A DNA stretch of 35,955 nucleotides from Bradyrhizobium sp. BRP22. GTDB taxonomy: Bacteria > Pseudomonadota > Alphaproteobacteria > Rhizobiales > Xanthobacteraceae. The first letter of the stretch is position 1. The number at the start of each line of letters is the position of its first letter. Positions 14,573 to 23,388 of the stretch are shown piece after piece. The translations under genes and the position numbers were made by a program. The notes under the pieces were generated by a model, which did not search any database, was not told the DNA's origin, and saw only the letters and a program-made list of their open reading frames with translations. Location of the stretch: the NCBI RefSeq assembly GCF_020194175.1, contig NZ_JADYVX010000053.1, positions 1 through 35,955 of the forward strand. The letters are read 5' to 3'.

Positions 14573-16924
14573 ATGACAACACGTCGCGACTTTCTGGCCG
14601 GCGCCACGGCGGCGGCTGCCTTTACCAGCATCAACCGGGCGCTGGCCATTCCGGCGAGGCGCCGGACCGGCACCATCATGGACGTCAAGCACATCGTGAT
14701 CCTGATGCAGGAGAACCGCTCGTTCGACCATTATTTCGGTACGATGCGCGGCGTGCGCGGCTTCGGCGATCGCTTCCCTATTCCGCTCGAAAGCGGCAAG
14801 CCGGTGTGGTTCCAGTCCGACGGCACCCGCGAGATTCCGCCCTATCATCGCGACTCCGCGACCAGCAACGCGCTGGTCGGCTACGGCACGCCGCACTCGT
14901 TCGGCGATAGCCAGGCCGCGTGGAACCAGGGCAAGATGGGCTTCTGGGCCAAGTACAAGACCCCGTACGCGATGGGCTATTTCGGCCGCGACGACATCCC
15001 CTTCCAGTTCGCGCTCGCCGAGGCCTTCACGCTGTGCGACGCCTATCACGCCTCCATCACCACCGGCACCGATCCCAACCGGATCGTGTTCTGGTCGGGC
15101 TCCAACTTCAATCCCGCGCTGCGCGCGCAAGGCATCAACTGCACGACGAACGATTCAGAGCCCAACAACAACCGCTGCTGGCCCAACCCTTCGAAGTGGG
15201 TGGCCGGCCTGTCTCAACCCCAGCCGACCTACCGCTATGTCGGCAGCGACTTCAACTGGGACACGCTTCCCGACCTGCTGCAGCGTGCTGGCGTGAGCTG
15301 GCACATCTACCAGGACATGAACGACAACTGGACCGGCGCGATGCACGGCTGTCTGGCCTTCGCCAGCTTCCGCCACGCACAGCCTGGTGATCCCAACTAT
15401 GTGCACGGCCTGACCGGTGGTCCGGACTATCTGGCCAGATTGAAGGCCGACGTGATGAGCGGAAACCTGCCGCAGGTCTCGTGGATCTTGCCGACGCAGG
15501 CCAACTCCGAGCATCCCGGCGGCGGCAGCCCGACCCGCGCCGGCAATTTCACCGACCAGGTGCTGGACGCGCTGACCGCCAACCCCGAGGTCTGGAGCCA
15601 GACCGTCTTCTTCCTGACCTTCGACGAGAACGACGGCTTCTTCGATCACCTGCCGGCGCCGGCGGTGCCGTCTTATGACAACGACGGCAACCTGATGGGC
15701 AAGGCCACGATGCCGCTCGCGGGTGAATATTTCTCCAACACGGTCGGCAATGTGCTGAGCAGCGACGACAAGATCAGCGGCAACATCCGTCCCTGGGGCC
15801 TCAGTGCGCGCGTGCCGATGTACGTGGTGTCGCCGTGGAGCAAGGGCGGCTGGGTCAATTCGCAGGTCTTCGACCACACGTCGGTGGGCCGATTCCTCGA
15901 GAAGCGCTTCGGCATCAAGGTGGCCTCCATCAGCCCCTGGCATCGCGCCATTGCGGGCGACCTCACCACGGCCTTCGACTTCGCGAGCCCCAACGATCCG
16001 CGCTTCCCGGAACTGCCCGACCAGAGCAACTGGCAAGCATCGGATGCGCACCAGAAGACACTGCCGGCTCCCACCGCGCCGGCGACGCCGCAGCCGCTGT
16101 TTCAGGAAACCGGCGTGCGCTTCTCGCGTGCGCTTCCCTACATTCTGCACGCCAACGCGCAGGTCGATGCCGGCAAGAGCAAGGTCAGGCTCCTGTTCGC
16201 CAACACCGGCTTTGCAGGCGCCGTGTTCCACGTCTACGACAAAATGCACCTCGATCGCATTCCGCGGCGCTACACCGTCGAGGCAGGCGAGATGCTGGAC
16301 GACGAATGGGACGTCGGAGGCGACGGCCTTTATGATCTGTGGGTGCTCGCCCCCAATGGCTTCCATCGCCACTTCAAGGGTGACATCTCTGCGATGCGGC
16401 ACAAGAATGAGCCGAACCCCGAAATCTTCGTTGGCTACAACGTGCACGACGGCGGTCTGCATCTGCAGCTACGCAACGACGGCAACGGCCACCTGCGCTT
16501 CACGGTGAAATCCAACAAGATCTATGGACCGCTGTCGGCCGTCAGCGCCTCGGTGGCGGCCGCGATGCAGCCGGAGCCCCCGGGCTTCGGTCCGCATCCC
16601 GGCTTCCGTCCCGTGGGCTTCGGCCCGGTGCCTGGTTTCCGGCACGCTCCCGACTTCTTCGCCCCCGGCTTCGGCTTCAATCCGCCGGTGCTCTTCCCGG
16701 GGCCCGATTTCGGCGGCGGTCTGCGCACGTCGTGGGATGTCAAAGTGTCCGCGTCTGGCCGCCCCAGCGAGCTATACTGGAATCTGCGCACGACCGGCCT
16801 GTGGTATGACTTCATCATCACCAGCGACTCGGACAGCGGCTTCCATCGACGCGTGGCCGGCCATGTGGAAACCGGCCGCGCTTCGGTGAGCGATCCCGGC
16901 ATGGGCGTGGTCGACCGGTTCTGA
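14573..16924 (+). CDS. Tat-exported phosphocholine-type phospholipase C
   Basis: It has 783 residues. The N-terminus MTTRRDFLAGATAAAAF is a Tat signal with the RRDFL motif. The phosphoesterase domain follows: VKHIVILMQENRSFDHYFG (about 38-56), TTGTDPNRIVFWSGSNFNP, and FDENDGFFDHLPAPAVPSYD. Two C-terminal phospholipase C domains (DUF756-like) end the protein, VRLLFANTGFAGAVFHVYDK belonging to the first. Enzymes of this family hydrolyse phosphatidylcholine or sphingomyelin outside the cytoplasm and are often phosphate- or osmolyte-regulated. The protein is longer than the usual 690-730 residues because of a Gly/Pro/Phe-rich insert at about 665-715. Its position beside a divergent RpiR-type regulator suggests control by that protein. 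Confidence 0.95.
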   Translation: MTTRRDFLAGATAAAAFTSINRALAIPARRRTGTIMDVKHIVILMQENRSFDHYFGTMRGVRGFGDRFPIPLESGKPVWFQSDGTREIPPYHRDSATSNALVGYGTPHSFGDSQAAWNQGKMGFWAKYKTPYAMGYFGRDDIPFQFALAEAFTLCDAYHASITTGTDPNRIVFWSGSNFNPALRAQGINCTTNDSEPNNNRCWPNPSKWVAGLSQPQPTYRYVGSDFNWDTLPDLLQRAGVSWHIYQDMNDNWTGAMHGCLAFASFRHAQPGDPNYVHGLTGGPDYLARLKADVMSGNLPQVSWILPTQANSEHPGGGSPTRAGNFTDQVLDALTANPEVWSQTVFFLTFDENDGFFDHLPAPAVPSYDNDGNLMGKATMPLAGEYFSNTVGNVLSSDDKISGNIRPWGLSARVPMYVVSPWSKGGWVNSQVFDHTSVGRFLEKRFGIKVASISPWHRAIAGDLTTAFDFASPNDPRFPELPDQSNWQASDAHQKTLPAPTAPATPQPLFQETGVRFSRALPYILHANAQVDAGKSKVRLLFANTGFAGAVFHVYDKMHLDRIPRRYTVEAGEMLDDEWDVGGDGLYDLWVLAPNGFHRHFKGDISAMRHKNEPNPEIFVGYNVHDGGLHLQLRNDGNGHLRFTVKSNKIYGPLSAVSASVAAAMQPEPPGFGPHPGFRPVGFGPVPGFRHAPDFFAPGFGFNPPVLFPGPDFGGGLRTSWDVKVSASGRPSELYWNLRTTGLWYDFIITSDSDSGFHRRVAGHVETGRASVSDPGMGVVDRF

Positions 16925-16955
16925 AGAGGGCGGCGCAATCATCACAACGACTCGG

Positions 16956-16976
16956 AGGCGCCCTCGGGCGCCTTCT
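16956..16976 (+). terminator. Hairpin after phospholipase C gene
   Basis: AGGCGCCC, TC, GGGCGCCT forms a strong G/C stem 31 bp after the stop codon, followed by TCTCATCTC rather than a clean T-run. It is a likely transcript end, though only moderately typical of an intrinsic terminator. Confidence 0.55.
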
Positions 16977-17073
16977 CATCTCGATCCATTGGAAACGTTC
17001 CCGCACATGGGAATAGAATTGAAACTGAGCTAGCGTGAGGTACGTGTACCGGTCGAGAAAGGTCGAGGGTGAA

Positions 17074-17580
17074 ATGCCAAGGCTCATCACGCTGGCCGGC
17101 TTGCCCGGGGTCGGCAAGTCAAGCATTGCGCGGCACCTGGCGCGACGCTGCGGAGCCATCTGGCTACGCATCGATTTGATGGATCAGGCAATCTGGGCAT
17201 CGGGTACAGCGCCGAGCGATCTCTTTGACTGGAGCTACCGAGCGGCCCAGGCAATCGCCGCAGATAATCTGGCTCTCGGCCTGGACGTCATCGCGGATTG
17301 TGTCAACGATTGCCAGGAGGCACGAGACGGTTGGGAGGCGGCCGCGCAACGTAGCGGAGCCGAACTCAGATGGCTCGAAGTGGTATGCAGCGATCCCGTC
17401 GAGCACCGCCGGAGAATTGAGACAAGATCAACCGACATCATGGGGCTGGCCCTGCCCGACTGGAACGCCGTCGCCGGCCGCGCCTACGACAAGTGGAATC
17501 GAGACCGCCTCGTTGTCGACACAGCACATCGCAGCTTGGAGCTGTGCGTGGACGAGGCGTTCGATCTGTTACAAACGTGA
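17074..17580 (+). CDS. Small P-loop kinase / AAA-type ATPase (AAA_33-like)
   Basis: It has 168 residues. The Walker A motif is GLPGVGKSS (9-17), right after the first beta strand (LITLAG). Then follow a hydrophobic strand and Asp in VIADCVND (the Walker B position) and a basic lid-like stretch (DPVEHRRRIETR). This is the layout of small-molecule kinases of the zeta-toxin, gluconate kinase or AAA_33 type; the substrate cannot be told. ATG 17074 is chosen because GAGGG lies about 5 nt upstream; the longer frame from GTG 17035 has only a weak site. It is a single gene between the phospholipase C hairpin and a rhizobial palindrome pair. No antitoxin-like partner was seen. Confidence 0.78.
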   Translation: MPRLITLAGLPGVGKSSIARHLARRCGAIWLRIDLMDQAIWASGTAPSDLFDWSYRAAQAIAADNLALGLDVIADCVNDCQEARDGWEAAAQRSGAELRWLEVVCSDPVEHRRRIETRSTDIMGLALPDWNAVAGRAYDKWNRDRLVVDTAHRSLELCVDEAFDLLQT

Positions 17581-17590
17581 TAGCCGCTTC

Positions 17591-17694
17591 TAGAGCGTGA
17601 TGATTTTTCTCCGAATCGTCATCCCGCTCTAGCTCTTTGTTTGAGCATGATCTTTTTCGGAAAACCGGTCCCACTTTTCCGGATCATGCTCTAG
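17591..17694. repeat. Two adjacent rhizobial palindromes
   Basis: The first (17591-17631) has TAGAGCG and CGCTCTA ends with ATGA/TCAT inner arms. The second (17643-17694) has GAGCATGATC and GATCATGCTC ends with internal TTTTTCGGAAAA and ACTTTTCCGG. As I recall, both belong to the GAGCATGATC-type repeats widespread in Bradyrhizobium and Rhizobium. They separate two convergent genes and may also end transcripts from both sides. Confidence 0.75.
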
Positions 17695-17735
17695 CAAGGG
17701 CGGAATAGCGCAGTGTCGGCGCAACGTGCGCGCAG

Positions 17736-18986
17736 TCAGCCAAGCTCGATGCGGGTGCCCTTGGCGCCATTGAGCAGCCGTCGCAAATGATAGCTGGCGA
17801 GCGGATCGTCGGCATGCGTGCCGACCAGCGCGGCGAAAGCCGGCATCGCCGCGGCGTCGCCCGACTCCAGCTTGGCAAAGGCGGTGGCATATTGGGCTGC
17901 GGCCGGCGCATCGAAATTCGCCGCCGGCAAAGGCTCGTAGGCCCGCAACGGCTCGCTGCGGCCGCGCAGGACGAGATCGCCGATCGGCCGCCCCTTGAAT
18001 TCCTGTGCCGCCTTTGCGACCGCGCCGCTGACACAAATCCGCGTGCCCAGCGCCTTGTTCGCGGCTTCCAGCCTAGCGGCGGTGTTGATGGTGTCGCCAT
18101 AAGCCGTGTAATCGAAGAAACGGTTGCCGCCGAAATTGCCGACCAGCGCGGGGCCGGCATGCACCCCGATCCGCGTGGCGCCGAAATCGACGCCTCGCTC
18201 TTTCCAGCGCCCGCGAAAGGCCTCCGCCCATTCATCCAGCGCCTGCGCGCAGGCAATTGCGCGAGTCGCATAGTCGGGCTGGTCGCCGGGCGCATTGAAC
18301 AGCACCTGGATCGCATCACCGATCACCTTCGCCACCGTTCCTTCATGAGCGAAGACGACATCGGTCAGTCCGCCGACATATTCGTTGAGCAGTTCCGCGA
18401 GCACCTCCGGGGCAGCCGTCTCGACGAGCGAGGTGAAGCCGGTGATGTCGGTGAAGATCACGGCGATCTCGCGCCAGCGCACCTCCATGTCGTTGCCGTC
18501 GTCCCCGGCGGCAAGCCGCTTGGCGAGTTCGGGCGAGAAATAACGCGACAACGACGCGTGCGCGCGCTCCGCTTCCATCTGGCGGCGGCGTGCCTCGCGC
18601 AGGACCTCGATGTGACGCATCGTCTTCTCGATCGTCGTTTCCAGGTCGGCGAAATCGATCGGCTTGGTCAGGAAGTCGAAGGCACCGCGATTCATCGCGG
18701 TGCGGATGTTGCTCATGTCGCCATAGGCCGAGACGATGATGGTCGACTTCTTGTCCTCGGCCTCCTGCAGTTTCGCCAGCAGCGACAGGCCATCCATGCG
18801 CGGCATGTTGATGTCGGAGACCACGAGATCGACATGGGGATGCTGCTCGATCGACTGGAGGGCTTCGAGGCCGTCGCGCGCGAACACGAAGCTCACCAGC
18901 CCGTCGCGGATCTGCTTGCGGAATTTCTGCAGCATGAGCGCTTCCAGATCGGGCTCGTCGTCGACGACCAGGATGGTGGCGGTCAT
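17736..18986 (-). CDS. Response regulator fused to class III adenylate/guanylate cyclase
   Basis: It has 416 residues. The receiver domain (1-125) has acidic pocket D9, D10, E11, phospho-acceptor D58 (VVSDINMP) and Lys108 (TKPIDF). A helical linker (about 125-165) leads to the cyclase domain (about 170-360). All catalytic positions are present: metal Asp180 (IFTDITGF) and Asp224 (VIGDA), base-specifying Lys220 and Asp292 (FDYTAYGD), and transition-state Asn301 and Arg305 (NTAARLE). This pattern favours cAMP. It shares an ATGA overlap (18983-18986) with the upstream response regulator, so it is the last gene of a three-gene operon. The operon presumably converts phosphorelay input to cyclic nucleotide output in the cytosol. 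Confidence 0.93.
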   Translation of the reverse strand: MTATILVVDDEPDLEALMLQKFRKQIRDGLVSFVFARDGLEALQSIEQHPHVDLVVSDINMPRMDGLSLLAKLQEAEDKKSTIIVSAYGDMSNIRTAMNRGAFDFLTKPIDFADLETTIEKTMRHIEVLREARRRQMEAERAHASLSRYFSPELAKRLAAGDDGNDMEVRWREIAVIFTDITGFTSLVETAAPEVLAELLNEYVGGLTDVVFAHEGTVAKVIGDAIQVLFNAPGDQPDYATRAIACAQALDEWAEAFRGRWKERGVDFGATRIGVHAGPALVGNFGGNRFFDYTAYGDTINTAARLEAANKALGTRICVSGAVAKAAQEFKGRPIGDLVLRGRSEPLRAYEPLPAANFDAPAAAQYATAFAKLESGDAAAMPAFAALVGTHADDPLASYHLRRLLNGAKGTRIELG

Positions 18987-19375
18987 GCGGAGTGCTCCAG
19001 CCTCGCGTCGATCGCCTGGCGGACCTGGCCGAAATCGATCGGCTTGGTCAACAGATCCTCCGCGCCGCGCTCCAGCGCCTTCTTGCGCGTCGCGGAATCA
19101 TCCGCGTAGGCCGTGATCATGATCACGGGAACGTCAGGCCTTTGGGCGCGGACCTCCGGCAGCATGTCCAGCCCGCTCATGCCGGGCATGTTGATGTCGG
19201 AGAAAATCAGGATCAGCGAGTGCTCGCCGACATCGGCGATGCGGGTCAAGGCTTCCGACGCCGACGGAGCGAAATCCATCACGAAGCGCCGGGCGCGAAG
19301 ATCGCGGCGAAATTGCTGGCGGAACAAGGCCTCCACATCGGGCTCGTCATCCACCACCAGAACCATCACACTCAC
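18983..19375 (-). CDS. Single-domain response regulator
   Basis: It has 130 residues and is a receiver domain only: acidic pocket D9, D10, E11; phospho-acceptor D60 in IFSDINMPGMSGLDML; conserved Thr in VIMITAYAD; Lys in LLTKPIDFGQVR. With no output domain, it likely acts as a phosphate relay or sink, or as an allosteric partner for the kinase and cyclase encoded beside it. The start ATG overlaps the end of the kinase gene by 4 bp, and its own stop overlaps the next gene by 4 bp, which points to tight translational coupling. It resembles the receiver of the downstream cyclase (VLVVDDEPD...EALF/LQ), consistent with duplication. Confidence 0.92.
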   Translation of the reverse strand: MSVMVLVVDDEPDVEALFRQQFRRDLRARRFVMDFAPSASEALTRIADVGEHSLILIFSDINMPGMSGLDMLPEVRAQRPDVPVIMITAYADDSATRKKALERGAEDLLTKPIDFGQVRQAIDARLEHSA

Positions 19376-21912
19376 GGCTGACCTCTGGCTTTATCCGAAA
19401 AATTGCTTCTGCGCGGCAGCAGGATGGTGAACTCGGTAAACTCGCCGGGCTCGCTCTCGACATTGATCGTACCGCCATGCTGCTTCACGATGATGTCATG
19501 GCTCATGGAAAGTCCAAGGCCAGTGCCTTCGCCTGGCGGCTTGGTCGTGAAGAACGGATTGAACATCTTCTCCCTTACCTCGGGCGGAATGCCGACACCG
19601 TTGTCGCGGATGCGAATTTCGACATAATCGCCGCGGCTGAGTGTGCTGGCATTGAGCGCAGGTTCAAAGCCGGGGTCGTTTTTCTGGCCGCGCTTGGCGA
19701 CGGCATAGAAGCCGTTGGAGATCAGGTTCAGGAGCACCCGAATGATCTCCTGCGGGAACACCTCCACCGTGCCGGCGTCTGGATCGAGCTCGCGCCCGAG
19801 GGTGACGTTGAACTGCGGCTTCTCGGCGCGCGCGCCGTGATAGGCGAGGTTGAGGCTCTCCTCGACCAGCGCGTTCACCTCGGTCGGCCGGTGCTCGCCG
19901 CCGCCCTCGCGCGAATGCAGGAGCATGTTCTTGACGATGGAATCGGCGCGTTTGCCGTGCTGCACGATTTTTTGCAGATTTCCTTTCAGGAGCCCGCTCA
20001 ATTCATCGATCTCGCCACGGGCGTCGTCTGCAAGTGCCAGTGATGCAAGCAAATCGCTCAGTTCGCCGGTCAGTTCCGCGGAAAGCGCGGCGAAATTATT
20101 GACGAAGTTGAGCGGATTCTTGATCTCGTGCGCGATACCGGCCGTGAGCTGACCGAGCGAGGCCAGCTTCTCAGTCTGAATCAGGCGGTCCTGCGCGGCG
20201 CGCAAATCGTCGAGCGATTTTGCAAGCTCCCTGGTGCGGGCCTGAACCTCCTCGAACAGGCGGACATTGCCGATCGCAATCACGGCCTGATCGGCGAAGG
20301 TCTGCAGCAGCGCGATCTGCTTGTCGGTGAACGGGTGCATTTCCTTGCGGCGGAGCAGAATCGCGCCGATGCTCTCGTTCTCGCGGAGCAGCGGTACAGA
20401 CAGCACGGTGCGAATGGGGGTCCCGGAGCGTTGGGTCAGCGCCTTGATATCAGGAAATTCATGGCCTTCCTCCGACGTCGAGTCGCGCAAATGCACTGGC
20501 TTGCGGTCGAGAAAAGCCCGCCCGGCAGTCCAGCCGCGGCTGATCGGCCATTTCTCGACATTGATCTCGATCGGCCCGTGATGGGCGCTGAAGCGGAGAT
20601 CGTCGCCGTCCTTGAGCAGCACGGCAGCGTCATAGGCATCGCAAAGCTCGCAGGCGCTTTCGACGATTGCCTTCAATGCCGGTCCGACATCGGTCGGCGA
20701 GGAGGCGATCACTTTCAGGATGTTGGCGCTGCCGGTCTGATGGGTGAGAGCTTCCTGCAGATCCCGGGTCTTGGCCTGGACTTCATTGAACAGCCGCGCG
20801 TTTTCGATGGCGATCACGGCCTGATCGGCGAATGTCTGCAAGAGGCGGACGTGGTGTTCGCCGAACGTGCCGGTCGCCTGGCGCGTCGTGATGATGATAC
20901 CGATGACCTGGTCCTCGCTCACCAGCGGCACGAACAGCATGCTGCGATAGCCGCGGGCACGCGCGATGTCCCGAGCGGCCGGCTCGAGCTCCGTGTCGGG
21001 CAGTTGCGCTGCCGTACCATCCGCCACAAGCTGGCAGGGCGGGAATTGGGCGAACGGCACCGGGAACGCGGCCTGCAGCGCCCGATCGCCGGCCGGATCG
21101 GTCGGCGTGAAGGCCGCCAGATGGGCGGCGCCGCCAGCATAGCGAAGCACCGCGGTGGAGAAGCCGCCGACCAGCCGGTTGGCGTTGGCGGCGATGGCCG
21201 CGAATACGGGCTGCACGTCGGACGGAGAACCTGCCATCACCTTCAGGATATCTGCGGTGGCGGTTTGCCGCTCGAGCGCTTCCTGTGTCTCGTTGAACAG
21301 ACGCGCGTTCTCGATCGCGATCACGGCCTGATCCGCGAACGTCTGCAGCAACTGCACGTGATCGGCGGCAAACGCGCCCGGCTCGGCACGCGTGACACTG
21401 ATCATGCCGACGGGCGTTCCCCGATTCATCAGCGGCATGAACAAGACGCTGCGGAAGCCGCGCAGCCTCGCCAGATCCTTGTTCAGTTGCGGGACGTCGT
21501 CGGCCTCGCTGTCGGGAAATTGAATCGTCTCGCCACCGCGAACCAGGGCAAAGGTCGGAAAGTCCGCGATCTGTCGCGGGAATGATAACCTCAAGCCTTG
21601 GTCCGCCTCGGGGCTGATCGGCGTGTACGCCACCAGATGAAGCTCGTCGCCGATGAACTGGAGCACGGTGGCCGAGAAGGCCCCGAGCAGGCGCTTGGAG
21701 CTGGACGCAATGGCCTCGAACACCGGCCGGGCATCGGAGGGGGAGGCCGCGATGGTACGCAAGATGTCGGCGCTGGCGCTCTGGCGATCACGCGCAACCG
21801 CAAGCGCGCTTCGCAGGCTTGCATTCTCGGCGGCGCCGGATTGCAATTGCTGCTCGAGCTGGTCGATCCGGCGCCTCAGCTCGGCGGCTACATCCTGGGA
21901 CAGCGCGGTCAT
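19372..21912 (-). CDS. Soluble sensor histidine kinase with three tandem GAF domains
   Basis: It has 846 residues and no membrane segment, so it is a cytosolic sensor. A coiled-coil start (about 10-45) is followed by three GAF domains. Each ends in nearly the same sequence, LLQTFADQAVIAI(E/G)NxRLF, at 188-206, 357-375 and 536-553, a sign of internal duplication. The dimerisation/phosphotransfer helix has His595 in IAHEIKNPLNFVNNF. The ATP-binding domain shows the N-box NLISNGFYAV, DNGVGIPPEV, an FFTTKPPGEGTGLGLSMS G-box, and ends in a short tail. The GAF ligands cannot be told from the sequence. It is first in an operon with a response regulator and a receiver-cyclase, joined by 4-bp overlaps. 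Confidence 0.93.
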   Translation of the reverse strand: MTALSQDVAAELRRRIDQLEQQLQSGAAENASLRSALAVARDRQSASADILRTIAASPSDARPVFEAIASSSKRLLGAFSATVLQFIGDELHLVAYTPISPEADQGLRLSFPRQIADFPTFALVRGGETIQFPDSEADDVPQLNKDLARLRGFRSVLFMPLMNRGTPVGMISVTRAEPGAFAADHVQLLQTFADQAVIAIENARLFNETQEALERQTATADILKVMAGSPSDVQPVFAAIAANANRLVGGFSTAVLRYAGGAAHLAAFTPTDPAGDRALQAAFPVPFAQFPPCQLVADGTAAQLPDTELEPAARDIARARGYRSMLFVPLVSEDQVIGIIITTRQATGTFGEHHVRLLQTFADQAVIAIENARLFNEVQAKTRDLQEALTHQTGSANILKVIASSPTDVGPALKAIVESACELCDAYDAAVLLKDGDDLRFSAHHGPIEINVEKWPISRGWTAGRAFLDRKPVHLRDSTSEEGHEFPDIKALTQRSGTPIRTVLSVPLLRENESIGAILLRRKEMHPFTDKQIALLQTFADQAVIAIGNVRLFEEVQARTRELAKSLDDLRAAQDRLIQTEKLASLGQLTAGIAHEIKNPLNFVNNFAALSAELTGELSDLLASLALADDARGEIDELSGLLKGNLQKIVQHGKRADSIVKNMLLHSREGGGEHRPTEVNALVEESLNLAYHGARAEKPQFNVTLGRELDPDAGTVEVFPQEIIRVLLNLISNGFYAVAKRGQKNDPGFEPALNASTLSRGDYVEIRIRDNGVGIPPEVREKMFNPFFTTKPPGEGTGLGLSMSHDIIVKQHGGTINVESEPGEFTEFTILLPRRSNFSDKARGQP

Positions 21913-22340
21913 TCATGATCCGGTTCGGCGCCGCGACGCGAGCAGGCGCAATGACGGCCGACGGAGGCCGGCCCGCCAAGGCTGCCGCATTATCACATCC
22001 GCCGGGCCGGGTGCCAGACCTCAGTCCCTGCACCCGGCAAAGGCGGTCATGATGCCGCGAGTTGCGGACGGAACAGCACGTCGACGCCGTAGCTCGTCGC
22101 GTTGTAGGTGCTGGTCGGGAACAGGCTGCCAATCATGGCCGTCGGAAATATTTAATTCCACACTCAAATTGAATATTAATATCGACGCGCTTCGCTTCTG
22201 ATTCCATCAGAACCGAAAGTGCTCTGGCCCGCGCGGTAGCGACCGGGTGGAGCAAGCGGGCGCCCGCGAAAGCGCTTTGGGAGAGTCTCGAAACTCGCGC
22301 GCATCGCTGATACCCTGATGGAAAATCCAGGGAGGAAGCC
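21913..22340. other. 428-bp intergenic region with divergent promoters and a short minus-strand frame
   Basis: It separates the kinase operon (minus) from the Bug-type binding protein gene (plus). A 29-codon minus-strand frame at 22047-22136 reads MIGSLFPTSTYNATSYGVDV and ends FRPQLAAS, which resembles the last strands of a larger, perhaps beta-barrel, protein; an in-frame TAA lies just upstream. Bases 22141-22185 are A+T-rich. The binding-protein gene has a strong ribosome site (GGGAGGAAG) at about 22330. Confidence 0.35.
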
Positions 22341-23330
22341 ATGTCAGCGGAATTTGATCGCCGTCACTTCATTGCCGCCGGCGCGACGGCCGTCGCGATG
22401 CCGTTCCTGCTGCGCGGCGCCTCGGCGCAGCAGGTGTGGCCGTCGCGGCAAATCCGCATGATCTGCAGCTATCCGGCGGGCGGGCAGACCGACCTGCTCG
22501 CGCGCGCCTTCGGCGAATTCATCTCGAAGCAGGTAGGGAAGACCGTCGTCATCGAAAACAAGCCCGGCGCCTCGGGCTCGATAGGCGCCGCGGAAGTCGC
22601 GCGCGCGGAACCGGATGGCCACACGATCCTGTGCTCGATCTCAACCACTTACGTGATGAACAGAGTAATTATGAAGAACCCCGGCTACGACATGGACAAG
22701 GACCTGACGCTCGTCAGCGTCATTCCGGGCGCCGGGCTGCTACTGGTCGCGAACCCGAAGACGGAGGTCAAAACGCTGGATGAATTCGTCGCCTTCGCGC
22801 GCAAGAGCGGCAAGGTGAACTTCGGCACCTATAGCGCCGGCTCGACCCCGCACATGACGATCAATGAGCTCAACAAGCAGTATGGTCTGAGCATCGAACC
22901 GGTCCACTACCGAGGCGAAGCGCCAATGTGGACGGGGCTCGCGGAAGGCACGCTCGATGTCGCGATGGGCAGCTACACGGCAGCGCAATCCGTCCTGCAG
23001 AGCAATCGTGGCGTTGTATTCGCGGTGCATTCGAAGAAGGTCGACGCGATCCCGCACATCAAGACTTTGCCCGAGCAAGGCGCGACAGCGAAATTCTTCA
23101 CCGTGAGCGGCTTCACGGGCTGGGCGCTGCCCAAGGCGACGCCACAGCCGATCGTGGATCGGTTGGCGGAGCTCTGCGTGGCGGCCAATAGCGATCCGAA
23201 AGTGAAGGAAGTCCTCACCACTTTCGTGCTCGAGCCGACGTTCGGCTTCAAGGAAAGCAATGCCTTGTATCAGCGGGAATTGCCGATCTGGATGGAGAGC
23301 GCGCAAGGGCTCGGCTTGCAACCATCATAG
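22341..23330 (+). CDS. Bug/TctC-family tripartite tricarboxylate transport binding protein
   Basis: It has 329 residues. The N-terminus (FDRRHFIAAGATAVAMPFLL, cleavage after ASA) is a Tat-like signal. The mature protein has the usual Bug fold landmarks: IRMICSYPAGGQTDLLARAF, VVIENKPGASGSIGAAEVAR, a SISTTYVMN loop, and NFGTYSAGSTPHMTINELN, where the bound carboxylate is normally held. GGGAGGAAGCC before ATG 22341 is a strong ribosome site. By family it binds a dicarboxylate, tricarboxylate or similar organic acid in the periplasm. No TctA or TctB membrane genes lie nearby, which is common for this hugely expanded family; it may share a transporter or act in sensing. Confidence 0.93.
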   Translation: MSAEFDRRHFIAAGATAVAMPFLLRGASAQQVWPSRQIRMICSYPAGGQTDLLARAFGEFISKQVGKTVVIENKPGASGSIGAAEVARAEPDGHTILCSISTTYVMNRVIMKNPGYDMDKDLTLVSVIPGAGLLLVANPKTEVKTLDEFVAFARKSGKVNFGTYSAGSTPHMTINELNKQYGLSIEPVHYRGEAPMWTGLAEGTLDVAMGSYTAAQSVLQSNRGVVFAVHSKKVDAIPHIKTLPEQGATAKFFTVSGFTGWALPKATPQPIVDRLAELCVAANSDPKVKEVLTTFVLEPTFGFKESNALYQRELPIWMESAQGLGLQPS

Positions 23331-23388
23331 CGGTGATGACCTGGAGTGGTGGTCCTCACTCCCCTGGAGGCCGCGCCAGCGTGACGTA

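Noticed and set aside
15155..16462. 435-codon open frame antisense to phospholipase C
   Set aside because: A shadow of the phospholipase C coding strand, which has a Tat signal and all family motifs.
17787..19109. 440-codon open frame antisense to the two response-regulator genes
   Set aside because: It runs across two overlapping genes with clear receiver and cyclase motifs; no independent support.
20128..21585. 485-codon open frame antisense to the GAF histidine kinase
   Set aside because: A mirror-frame shadow of a strongly supported coding region; no signature or ribosome site.
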